Shown here one piece after another: positions 50,463-61,480 of a stretch of DNA of 64,000 nt (the stretch's first letter is position 1; every line of letters starts with the position of its first letter). A program made the translations under genes and the position numbers. The stretch is from Prochilodus magdalenae (taxonomy: Eukaryota > Chordata > Actinopteri > Characiformes > Prochilodontidae): contig JAMWET010000034.1 in the NCBI GenBank assembly GCA_024036415.1, positions 690,001-754,000 of the forward strand, written 5' to 3'. The notes below the pieces were generated by a model, which did not search any database, had not been told where the DNA came from, and saw only the letters and a list, made by a program, of their open reading frames with translations.

Positions 50463-50544
<82 letters not shown>
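50101..50544 (+). repeat. GA-rich microsatellite, 444 bp, in wdr18 last intron
   Basis: This is an almost pure GA tract with scattered GAAC, GACAG, GGGAGC and AAAG interruptions on the plus strand. On the wdr18 sense strand it is a CT tract that stops about 10 bp short of the last 3' splice site. The longest uninterrupted GA run is about 50470-50542. Every long open frame here (Arg-Glu or Leu-Ser repeats) is an artefact of the dinucleotide. Confidence 0.97.
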
Positions 50545-50552
<8 letters not shown>

Positions 50553-51844
50553 CAGAAACTCACTGCAGCTCAGTTCCCCTCAGATTACATCTAATGCTAA
50601 GGCCCAGTTTAAGTGGTGAGACAAAATATGACAAGACCATTACACACAGTTAGTTCATTTCCCCTGCACCACTGATCTGCTGAGCAGAAGAGAGCAGACC
50701 AATCAGGCCCGGGCCACAGAAAGGTCACTCTTAGTTCAGGGAAAAGTGGGGGAACCAATCGTTTGCCTCACATCTGCCAAGAAGAAAATCTCAAGTATCT
50801 TAACAGATAGGTTCTGAGGGGTTCTAACGGACCCTGAGACCAATACAGTACAAATGAGAAAACATTTTTTTCCTGAGGGTGAAGAACTTGGTTCTCTATG
50901 ACTTCCTGATGAGGTCATCAAATCTCATTTTCAAACATCCCTAATCTAGCGCAGCAGATATTGATGTTGCTATTGTAGAGAATTTCGCAGTGCAGGCAAA
51001 CGGTGGATGACAGCGATGCACATTTCCCACAGATTAAGAAGGGGTGGGGGGGCGGTAGTGGGGGGTTTGAAAACTCTCGCGCTCTCCATTAATTTATTTA
51101 TTTACACATTTCTCCCAAATAAACACAGTGGGCTTTGGGCTCGCCTGCAGGATTCAGCTCCCCTTTTGACTGAGTGCAACTAATCCACTTAACGGCACTT
51201 CCAAGTTTTGGACGGAGCGGTTGAGGCATCAGAGCTTTTCTAAGCACAGGAGGAGGGAGTGCGCAGGGAGCCTGTGGTGACCCTGGCGTGCCGTGTGACA
51301 AAGTGCTTCAACGCGGCCCAGAGTGCCTCTTGCTCGCACCGGTCAACAGAGAGAGAGCGCGAGTGTGCGAGCCATTTTGATTTCTTAGCACCGGTCTCCC
51401 GGGTAGACGGTTCAAACAGACTGTGTGGTGTGTTTCAAGTTTCATAACAACAGTCTATTTAATGCAGCTGGATTTTCAACCTCAGTTGCTCCATTATACC
51501 ATCCTATAATCCTGATATAGCAAGCAGGCTGGATTTTAAAGAAAGACCTACTTCTCATTGCATATGAATGTCTTTGGGATTTATGTGCTTCTTAAAAATG
51601 TGCCTTGATGTTATAGGGCAAGCATTATACTGTCCTTTACTTGCCTTGTTTGTAGGAGATCTGCTTTCAACTTCAAAGAAATCTGTTTCTTTGCACATCT
51701 CTAAAGTTCAGTCTTAGAAGTTGGTTATTTTTTTTTTGCTTCTGAAGATCCAAATGATTCTGACACCACCAGCGACTTTATTTCAATAACACATCAACAG
51801 TCACTTTAAATACACTGCTACCTTTTCAATTTTCTGCTGCTCTT

Positions 51845-51848
<4 letters not shown>

Positions 51849-51920
<72 letters not shown>

Positions 51921-51924
51921 TTTT
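51849..51924. repeat. (TA)n plus poly-T
   Basis: 27 TA units followed by 22 T, beside a LINE tail. Confidence 0.95.
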
Positions 51925-51939
51925 AAATTATTTATTGAA

Positions 51940-52038
51940 GTTCTGCTGTCTGTGTGAAACTGGGTCCTTGGGTACCACAATTTCGTTCTACCCCATGTGA
52001 TGTGAATGGCAATAAAGTCTCCTTGAATCCTTGAATCC
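51940..52038 (+). mobile_element. LINE 3' tail fragment
   Basis: The sequence GGTACCACAATTTCGTTCTA, GTGAATGGCAATAAAGTCTC and tandem CTTGAATC units is the usual 3' end of fish CR1/Rex1-like LINEs. Only about 100 bp remain, in the last wdr18 intron, antisense to wdr18. Confidence 0.7.
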
Positions 52039-52858
52039 AGTATGGGATGACGAGCAGCAGTAAAAACTGCTTATGGATAATTCTGTAATCTGCAGTGGCA
52101 GTATTTCATGGGATAAACATGCTAACAGGAGACACTAACCTGAATGTCTGAGCCAGGCCTCACTCATCTGCTTCTTTGTACTGACTTACAGTCTGAGTTA
52201 ATGTTAGTCCAGATTGTGTAACCTTTAGCTAGCATAGCAGCCCATAAAGTAAAGCTAGCGTGTCCATGAGCCACTTAGGTCCACTATCGGTTACCTATAT
52301 TACTCAGCAGCAGGATCTTGTGAGCCACCCCCCCATAAATAAATTAATTATACCCCACAAAAAAAACAAAAAGGAAGCAGGAAAAGTCGCTGCTACAGCC
52401 ACTAACAGTGACATTTACTAAACTCCGACGCAGTCTGATGCTCGGACATACACTGGGAGTGAACGAGATTCACATGAGGCAAATGACCTGAGATCATTCC
52501 TACGGGAAACCTACATTCACTACACTCATGGAAAGGGGAAAAGGTGTTATGAGTGCAGCCGTCGTTTAGTGCCACTGGTACCGGCTATTCACAGATATAC
52601 AGGTGCACAATAAACCCTAAAGAATTTGTGCCTGAATCTTGATTAGACCGCAGCAGCAGGTACCGGCCGAGTCAGACGAGACATTGCTGGTATTTGCCCT
52701 CTAGAGCGACTGTGCTGATCTCGGATGGGAGTGACCGGCACTACACTGGGAGCTAAATCATTAAACTGGCAGAGTAAAAAACACAAAGGGAAAGCAACAG
52801 TGCTGAAAGTGTGCTGAAATGAGGCTGGCATGGTTACAGCTTTGACCCTCCCACTCAC

Positions 52859-52927
52859 CTTGTCTGTGACAGCACACATAAGAGCATGGAGACGGTCTGC
52901 CTTCTCCAGATAGGTCTCCTCAGGGTC
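52859..52927 (-). CDS. wdr18: WDR18 penultimate coding exon
   Basis: This 69-nt exon, phase 0 at both ends, lies between acceptor GCCTGCAG| and donor AAG|GTGAGT. It encodes 23 residues, DPEETYLEKADRLHALMCAV then TDK, at the start of the C-terminal helical region of WDR18. The tyrosine-leucine and the LMC/TDK pattern line up with the same position in mammalian WDR18 (YLDR..., then LCST..EK). In the Ipi3/WDR18 family this C-terminal helix mediates dimerisation within the Rix1-type complex (family knowledge). The splice phases fit both neighbours exactly, which is strong evidence that the exon is real. Confidence 0.93.
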
Positions 52928-53420
52928 CTGCAGGCATGCCGAGCAAACACAACATGACCGAAAGGTTAGAACACTTCATTATTCGAGCGGAACAATTCAT
53001 GTGTACGAGGTCTATAAGCATGTGCAGAGCGTGTGGGAGACTAGGCATGTCCTGTAGGCACATAGCCTGTACCGAACAGGTCAATTATGGAACGCGGTTC
53101 AATCATGAGCTTGCCCCTCCGTGCTGACGGCTATGGACAGTGAGCGAGTGAATTGATTATAGCTGCTATAAAGGCTGACAGTGATTATAAAGACTGACAA
53201 TGCCATTACCAACAAGGTCTTTTTAATAGACATGTCCAGAGCACACAATCACCCACGTCTGATTCACAAGGTGTCACCCCACATCCAGGAATATTTACAG
53301 CTTCATTCCTTCATCGCTACTCAGCAGGAGCCACGGCTTGTTCAGCGGCATGGTCGATAAAGCTAGCACTAATACCCAATACAATACAGCAAGGCTTTCC
53401 ATCCGCGATGTAGTCAATGT

Positions 53421-53599
53421 CAGTGCGTCTCTACCCTGGTCCTGGAGGCCCACTGCCCTGCACATCAAGTGCTTTTTCTACTTTACCAGACCCACTTTAA
53501 CTCAGTACTGGGTTGTTAATAAGATGATTGGTTGGACTGGGTGTGCTGGGAGCAGGGAAAACACTGAAACGTGCAGGACCACGGCTGAGGAACACACTG
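53421..53599. mobile_element. hAT-like MITE
   Basis: The left end CAGTGCGTCTCTACCCTGGT then CCTGGAGGCCCACTGCCCTG has the family's end word. The right end GCAGGACCACGGCTGAGGAA then CACACTG is its decayed inverse. It sits in the wdr18 intron. Confidence 0.65.
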
Positions 53600-54549
53600 G
53601 TCTATGATGTATGTAGGTATATGATCTAGAACAGTGGAGGCATAGTGATAGGGCCCTGCGCGCTAGACCCTCTTATTTTCACCACTGGGCCAATCCCTTA
53701 TATGTAACATCTCATTTTGACACTTACCAAAGTCCTTAACCAATAACAATATCTGTGAGGGGTTCCCTCCTGCGCCACCAACACTCCTTCAGATACTCAG
53801 CTACAGGATTCAGCACTGGCTCTATGCATGTCTCATGTAATAATGAGCAGTTTCTATGTATGAGTTATTGAGCAGCTATACTGTCAGCATTTGGAAAAAT
53901 AAACGTAGGGGTACGGAGAAGAAACGCTGAAAATCAGAAAGCAAACACTACAGTGGAAAAATGGGGAATTCAACCCACTCATCACAATCTCAATTCCTTT
54001 CCAGAGTTCTGGAATACGTGCCAAAATGGAAAACAATGCATGAGGATTTGCATTCCAGAAATAAAATGCTGAATTTATGTCGGAGTTAAATACAGAGCAC
54101 TTTGAAATGTAGCGGTGGCCCAGCTATCCTGGCTTCCAGCAGTACGTTAAACGGATTTCCCTCTAGAAATGCCATCAGAACAGTCAAATATGACCCACAA
54201 TGACAGGACTTTCCCATAAATGACATGCAGATACGTCCTAAATAAAAAGCAACTATCAAATCATTTATGTCTTTTTGTACTTTAATTTGTCTGATCAAAA
54301 TTCAATACAGACACACGAGTTAGCATTTAAACATGCAGAAAAGTGTCCATTAGAAAAGTAAAGTTAATTTACATGAATTCCTCACTATTTCAGGCCCCAC
54401 TGAGTGGACAGTAACACATTTGTGCCTTTTGTGGACTGTATTAAATTCGGGCTAATTCAGCATTTCACTTTTTTCAAATTCTATGAAAATGAAAACTATG
54501 CAACAGAGATTCTGTCATAGATTTGTTTCTATTTTTATTTGCTCTTATT

Positions 54550-54785
54550 TTTTATCTCCCAAAAGTGAGTACACCCCTCACAATTGTGTAAATAATGTAT
54601 TATATCTTTTCATGGGGCAACACTGAAGATATGACACTTTGATACAATGTAAAGTAGTCAAGTGTGCAGCTTGTATAACTATATAATGTAAATTTACTGT
54701 GCCCTCAAAATAACATCACACTAATCAAAGCCACTAATGCGTAAACTGCCGGGAACTGTGAGTGCACCCCTTAGTAAAAACGGCC
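54550..54785 (+). mobile_element. Tc1/mariner-type MITE ('AAGTGAGTACACCCCT' family)
   Basis: It begins AAAAGTGAGTACACCCCTC and contains TATCTTTTCATGGGGCAACA, GATATGACACTTTGATAC, AATGTAAAGTAGTCAAGTG, CCCTCAAAATAACATCACAC. The right end is GTGAGTGCACCCCTTAGT. I recognise this as a common fish MITE. Confidence 0.75.
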
Positions 54786-55879
54786 CAACCCGAGGGGCAA
54801 CAGAATTATGCCAAAAGGAGATTTATATTTATATATATATATATATATACAAATAAATTACTGTTTTCTACATGCAACTCCAAAGAAGTATGTGTACATG
54901 TTACATGTACAATACATTTCTCATTTTTCCTCGGTAGCAATTCCTTCACTACAGTCAATTTGGCAGACACTCTCCATAGCGGGGAAGATGTCCATGCATT
55001 GGAAGAAAATGAACATCGAGCTTTGCACATTCATTAACCAACTTAACACCCAAGACACGAACGCTAGAAAGCTTCAACCACCACATAAAATATCACCATA
55101 TAAAAATTGTTTCTCGTATGGCATCATTCTAAGTTTATCGTTATTATTATATAAGCATTGTGTCTCGCTGGTTAGCAAGCCAGTGCTGTTTATACCTGCA
55201 CAGTGTGAACGACACTTAATGTCTCAGTCAGCCAACATTTACACTTATGTGGTAAATGTGTGTGAGCTGAGTGGCAAAGCAACACTGATGGGGTTCAATC
55301 AAACACCCCCCAACCCACATTTTTAATGTATACAGGTTTTTGATGTTTTGCAGCAAGAGGGGGCCACTCCTTTGGAGGTCAGCTTAAGCTGTTGATGTGT
55401 CCATTCAAAACAGCGTTCCTTGCTGAAAATGCACAACGACATGTAAGAAATGTATGTATCTGTGACATACTAGCACCGTAGGTTAAATATTAATGCACAA
55501 GGACAGAACAAATTCAAAATTGAAACCCAAATCTGAACATGAAACTCACTAACTGCTCAGCTACTACTAGAAAACAAAACCTGAGAATCACGGCGCACAG
55601 GTACAGCTCATTACTGTACGCCCGTTACTTCACACGAGACTACACCACTGGCTTCTACACACACCTACAGCTACAAGAGAGCGCAGTGAACACTGCGGCG
55701 GGCACTACAGGCTCATTAGCAGGTTGTTCAACTCATTACAAAAACGTCCTGTTTCATTAGCAACCCCGACGATGGGATGTTTATCTGGACAGGCTAGAGA
55801 AGCAAATCCGGCATGTAAATAAACAACAGTGGGGTGCAAAGGCCTGAATGAGAAACTTGCACTTCGCTTCGCTCCTCCA

Positions 55880-56440
55880 AAACAATCAATTCTGATCTCC
55901 CTGCCGAGGTAATGACTTTATCTTAATGCGGCGTTATCTACCTGGACTTCTAATTGCTCCCAACTTTTCTCTGACCCAGGAGGACCTGCTCAATTAGCAC
56001 AGAGACCCAGAGCAAGTGACCTGGTCGGAGAAGCATGTCTGGAGCTGGCATGGTCAGGACCTCTCTCTACTCTTCCCCTGATCCCCCAGACACAGCCAGG
56101 CTGGTAATATAGGTCTTCCCCCCTGATCGTGGCGATGGTTCATTTGAGGTTGAGAGCAGAGGTGAGCCGGCAGCTGGCTGCACCGTCGGCGAAGCACACG
56201 GCGCACACAAACCAAATAATGGAGACTATTCTGGAGGAGAAATTAATTTGGATTTTCAGAGTGACTCGCATTTGCACGCTGCGTGGGGCCGCCGATGAGT
56301 GAGCGCATGCCGTGTGATGTTTGGCACAGCCCAAGGGTCACGGCGGGAATATTGTTTTTTCCAGCGCCGGCATTAGTATTAATTCACTTATCTAATCATC
56401 TGTTTTGGATTCTCTCAGCAAGCAAAGGTGAAAAAGCTCA
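55880..56440. other. Low-repeat, CpG-containing block in wdr18 intron
   Basis: Complex sequence without recognised repeats. It has AT-rich homeodomain-like words (GAAATTAATTTGGATTTTCA, ATTAGTATTAATTCAC) beside CpG-bearing stretches (GGGGCCGCCGATGAGTGAGC). This texture is typical of conserved non-coding elements, but conservation cannot be tested here. Confidence 0.25.
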
Positions 56441-56500
56441 TTTTAGGAGAGAGGACTCCATACTCCCAGGGACTGAGAGATTAGCCTTAAAGTACATATT

Positions 56501-57169
<669 letters not shown>

Positions 57170-57979
57170 GGATGTGGGTACAGGAGGGATAGAAACGGAA
57201 GGCAGACAGTGAGAGTGCAATGGCTATAAGAGTTAAAGAGAAATCAAAGAGTGCAAACCCGCAGCAGGTGCTAGGTAATTTGAACACCCTGAATAACCAC
57301 TTTATTCATAGGCCTGTAATTGATTTTGACATGGAGGGGATTACAGATGGCCCACCAACAGCTGCTCTATAACAACACTGTAACATTTATCATACTCCAG
57401 TGTCCTGCTGGAGGTGAAGATGTCCATATGTGCGGTATACATTACAGAAAGGCTGCTACACCCACTCTTTAATGAGCGCTGTAGAAAAAACAATATGCTC
57501 ATAACGATTACGAGCCAAGTTCAAAACAGTCCCAGAAATGACATGCATGCTCTCTAAAACACATCCGATCAGCATAACAAGAAACAATTCCGCTTACTTT
57601 AGCTTTAAGCTCCGGAATTCCCTGTGGGACAACCTGAGAGCAACTGAAACTATAAAGCACTGTAAGGTGAATTAAAGAACTACAGGTGTAAGAAAACCCA
57701 ACAGGAGTTCAAGGAGTGTCAAGACAAGTTGTGCTGTGGCGCTCTCATAAATACAAGTTGGATGAACCTGAACACTCTAATCAAAGCATTACCTATCTAT
57801 CACTGGCACTGATTGGCTGACGGCTTGTTACTGATTCCAGTGATTTACTGTGCTTTGTTTAATTCCTAACATCTCAGTCTCACAGTGACCATCACCGCAC
57901 TGCTCACCTGAGTGGCTTACTGCACTATTAAAGGACAGGGCAACCTCCCGAAGCTCATTCGACAAAAAATGAGCCACCT

Positions 57980-58370
57980 GTGACTGAAATCTAACAGTGT
58001 GTAATACCTCCACAAGCGCCAACAACAGCTGTGACTGGATTTGGCATGGACTGGACAAGTTTCTGGATATAGTCCACATCAATGTTCAGCCACTTCTTGG
58101 TGGATGCCTTCCCTGGTACAATTCTGAGGAGAATTTCCTGTACCCACAGCTGGTAACTCAGCTACTTCCTTCACACTATGGTCTTTGGCCACGCCCACAT
58201 GCAGTCACTCCTTTTAGCCAGTCATTAACATCTGCTCTGGAGCCATTTTCCACACATGGAACGAGACATTCCCTGCACTGTATCACCTCTTCTCAATCTC
58301 TGAATCCTGTCACTCACACCCCACAGGTCTTTATAGCTCAATCATCCTCGCCACCTGCAGGAGCCTAAAG
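57980..58370. mobile_element. Probable DNA-transposon remnant
   Basis: Phrases such as CCTCCACAAGCGCCAACAAC, CTGGATTTGGCATGGACTGG, ACAAGTTTCTGGA, and TCAGCCACTTCTTGGTGGATG resemble the antisense of Tc1/mariner transposase N-terminal coding in fish repeats. The 123-codon plus-strand frame over it has no recognised domain and is not called as a gene. Confidence 0.4.
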
Positions 58371-58680
58371 GTACTACCACCTTAAACACACAAGGTGACT
58401 GATTTTTTTGAGCTTAGATGTTATATTACAGTACCTCTTGTGCAATAAGACCACCCTTTACGAATAATTAAATTTAGCTGATTTATAATTATTAATAAAC
58501 ACATGTTGTTTGTCAAATAGTAAACCCATACCCAGCAAACCCCAACACAGTAAACCCACAGTAATCTGTAAAGTTAAATCTTGCTGATTATCTCACTTAG
58601 TGTTCTAATTTAAGTCAGTATTAAACCTGACAGCTTTATCAGATATGCATATTCATAAGTTATAAGTGTATTTCTGTTAC

Positions 58681-58847
58681 CTGGTAGTTGTTGCCAAGTC
58701 TCAGATACGCTCCTCCAGTTCCGGCTCCCTCGCCTTGCTCGGATGGGTTGAGGTGGCGGCTGAAGCGAGGCAGCGGCACAGCAGGCCGACTGTCCGGCAG
58801 GAACATGTTGGCAGGAGCTGGAATGATGGTGGCGTTGGTGACCTGAC
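58681..58847 (-). CDS. wdr18: WDR18 third-last coding exon
   Basis: This 167-nt exon lies between acceptor ACCCACAG| and donor CAG|GTAACA. Reading 2+165 nt, it starts inside a codon ending GT, continues QVTNATIIPAPANMFLPDSR, then PAVPLPRFSRHL, and ends GNNYQ, in phase with the next exon. It matches the region just after the last WD repeat of vertebrate WDR18 as I remember it: VTNA, then a hydrophobic/proline stretch, RPxxPLPxF and LRLG. WDR18 (yeast Ipi3) works with PELP1 and TEX10 in the nucleolus and nucleoplasm in 60S ribosome maturation, including ITS2 processing. The preceding WD-repeat exon was not found up to 64000, so that intron is longer than 5 kb. Confidence 0.92.
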
Positions 58848-60194
58848 CTGTGGGTAACAAAACGTGACACATCTTCATATTAGATGGACTCCTGCAGACC
58901 CTCAATTAATTTAAGTGCCAGGCTGGATTCCCATGTTTCATGCTTTCTCCGCTCTATAACTGCTGGCTCAGGATGATGGATATGTTACGGGTGCTGGCTT
59001 TACAAGAGGCTATGACTGGAGGCACTGATGCAGCGTGGAACTAGACTCAGACAGGACTGCACTCTTTCCGTTCAAACCATGAAGACTGGATGGCTGCTTC
59101 TCTTCTACTGGATAAAATGAAGAAAGCAAGCACAGGCATACAAGGACAAGAAACACCCTGAGAGCTTTACCTGAAAACAGAGCCAAACAATATTCCTCCC
59201 CCTTTTTTTGTGTTTCATCAGGCTGTCAGAGGAGGTTTACAGGGAAACGCACAGCTGTATTTTGGGTTTTCCTCCTTATGGTCAAAGAGAAAGAGAATAA
59301 ATACCCTAGACTGGGAGGAGAACGGTCCAGAGGAGTGGGGTGAAGTGAGAAGTACCATGAAATTTGGTAGATGTTCAGGTTTGGAATCTTTCACCTCACC
59401 CTAAGGAGGATAAATCAGGAAACAACATTACCGCAGAGCGATGCCCTTCAGATTTTATGACTCAAGACTTACACATGCTTTTCAACTGCTGAATTTAAAG
59501 TCAGGCTCCTCTTTAATTTGTCCATTACTGCCAGTTTTACATACATTAGCCACATATCATCTAAACTGCCCATCTGTCCTGAAACATCTTTCTCTGATGC
59601 TGGCTGCTGGAAAGGGCTCTTTGTCCCCTTCAAAAAGCCTGCACAATGTATGCTGCTCTCTCAGCATCAAGCGTCCTGAGGAGATTAATGAACAAAACCC
59701 AAATTCCATTGAGGTTCTGGCACAGACGTTTTCTTTAAAGGATCCCATGGGGAAGTCGTCTCATTTCAGAGACGGCATCAGGAGCGATTCTCTGCACGCC
59801 CCAAAGCAGATCTAATAAAACAGCAACCATGACCTGCCAAAGGCTGCACCTTCAACAACTTCCTTCCCCTCAAACTCTGGTAATTATCTCTGCACCAGAC
59901 AGTAGCTTAATGATGTCCTCATGTGAACCCTGAGACATCAAGAATACAAGGCCTTAAAGACATGATGCTAAGTACATCAGGGAGCACAAACGGTTATAAT
60001 GATGACCCAGCAATGTGGTGACTCCATTACACTCTGTTACACAACACTTCTGACCACACAGTTTACTTAGTACAACACTGTTCTGCCCAAATTATTATAC
60101 CTGGGTTTTTCATCATACACTCATTTTACTGACCTCCAGTAACTAACAACAATGGCTGCTTTACTCTGTATATGACTATTAACTATTAACTATA

Positions 60195-60727
60195 CAGGGG
60201 TTGGACAGTGAAACTGAAACACCTGGTTTTCGACCACAATCATTTATTAGTATGGTGTAGGGCCTCCTTTTGCGGCCAGTACAGCATCAGTTCGTCTTGG
60301 GAATGACATATACTGCGTCCTGCACAGTGGTCAGAGGGATTTTAAGCCATTCTTCTTGCAGGATAGTGGCCAGGTCACTACGTGATGCTGGTGGAGGTTC
60401 GTCCTTCTTGGTGGTATGCTGACATTACCCTGGATACCGTGGCTCTTGATACATCACAAAGACTTGCTGTCTTGGTCACAGATGCACCAGCAAAACGTGC
60501 ACCAACAGTTTGTCCTCTTTTGAACTCTGGTATGTCCCCCATAATGTTGTGTGCATTGCAGTATGTTGAGCAGAACTGTGCTCTTACCTGCTAACTGAAC
60601 CTTCACACTCTGCTCTTACTGGTGCAATGTGCAATTAATGAAGATTGGCCACCAGGCTGGTCCAATTTAGCCATGAGACCTCCCACACTAAAATGACAGG
60701 TGTTTCAGTTTCATTGTCCAACCCCTG
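60195..60727 (-). mobile_element. Tc1/mariner-type MITE, intact ends, 533 bp
   Basis: This element is flanked by TA (60193-60194 and 60728-60729) and has 31-bp terminal inverted repeats beginning CAGGGGTTGGACA and ending GAAACACCTG, with one mismatch. Read on the minus strand, the interior keeps decayed transposase C-terminal coding: a frame like LQEEWLKIPLTTVQ, then PRRTDAVLAAKGGPTPY in a shifted frame, typical of Tc1-like elements. It is non-autonomous. The well-preserved ends suggest a fairly recent insertion. A second, heavily distorted copy lies at 40886-41733. Confidence 0.92.
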
Positions 60728-60857
60728 TACGCCAACAAACTAAAAACCGGACTATTGAAGTAGTAGTGCTGGATGAGAGTGTCCACTTTGTTATGCTGAT
60801 ATCAGAGATCAGGGCTTAAGTCACACTAATGTTGCACGTTGGCTAATTGTGACCAAC

Positions 60858-60888
60858 AAAAATAAATAAATAAATAAATAAATAAATT
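60858..60888. repeat. (AAAT)n microsatellite
   Basis: About seven AAAT units. Confidence 0.9.
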
Positions 60889-61059
60889 TATGTATAAAAT
60901 ATATATAAAATCAGATGTAGCTGATCAGTCCAAATTTCGCTTCTTTGGTTTAGAACTATTGCCAACAAACGCTAGAACTCAATAGTCACCCAAATAGTCC
61001 AAATTCAGCATCCAGGTCTTCGTTCAAGGGGACCTGTTATGCTTACTATTAGTGTTAAT

Positions 61060-61480
61060 GATTGTTTTGCTGTTGTCCACCAGAACAGATTAACACACTT
61101 CCCCAGATTTCCTCCAGAACACACTTCCCCCCCATACAGTACAACGGTTTTCACCCTCTGTCTGAAATGCTCCGTTAGAGCTCCGGTGTCTTTAGGTCCC
61201 ACCTCGTGAAGAGCCCAGTGTGCTCTGATTGGTCAGCTCACCTACTCTGCTCTTGTTGGTCAACAGAGTGGCATCCCACTCAGTCTATTCTTACAGTGGT
61301 ATTGGTTTACTGCATCAGTCTGAGCCAGAGTCTGAAAGTCAGCTAGAACAAGTTGGTAGACCCATCTTCACAAGCTAGACTGATCAGGGTGTTCCCGAGT
61401 GGTGAGATTTTACAGTTTTAGCTCTCTGTGTGGTGTGTAAGGGGTTGTTAAGCTTGCTGGTAGGCAGGCAGTAAAGAATG
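61060..61480. repeat. Dispersed repeat copy 2
   Basis: Same family and orientation as 1040-1400: CTCTGTCTGAAATGCTCC, GAGCTCCGGTGTCTTTAGG, AGCCCAGTGTGCTCTGATTG, GTTAAGCTTGCTGGTAGGC. The ORFs across it are not conserved between copies. Confidence 0.55.

Larger units (their letters stand above)
50090..52858 (-). other. wdr18: wdr18 last intron
   Basis: This 2.77-kb phase-0 intron runs from GTGAGT at 52858 to CAG at 50090. It contains the GA/CT tract (50101-50544), a TA plus poly-T stretch (51849-51924) and a LINE 3' tail (about 51940-52038). The remainder shows no feature I recognise. Confidence 0.85.

Noticed and set aside
50090..50563. Extension of the wdr18 terminal frame into the repeat as one 200-codon gene
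   Set aside because: The acceptor CTGTTCAG at 50097-50090 and the in-phase penultimate exon show that coding begins at 50089.
57997..58368. 123-codon plus-strand open frame
   Set aside because: The sequence resembles antisense transposon DNA and the product has no recognisable domain or splice context.
59441..59815. 124-codon plus-strand open frame
   Set aside because: No domain signature and no fitting splice sites. It lies in the presumed wdr18 intron and was also checked on the minus strand for WD-repeat exons without success.
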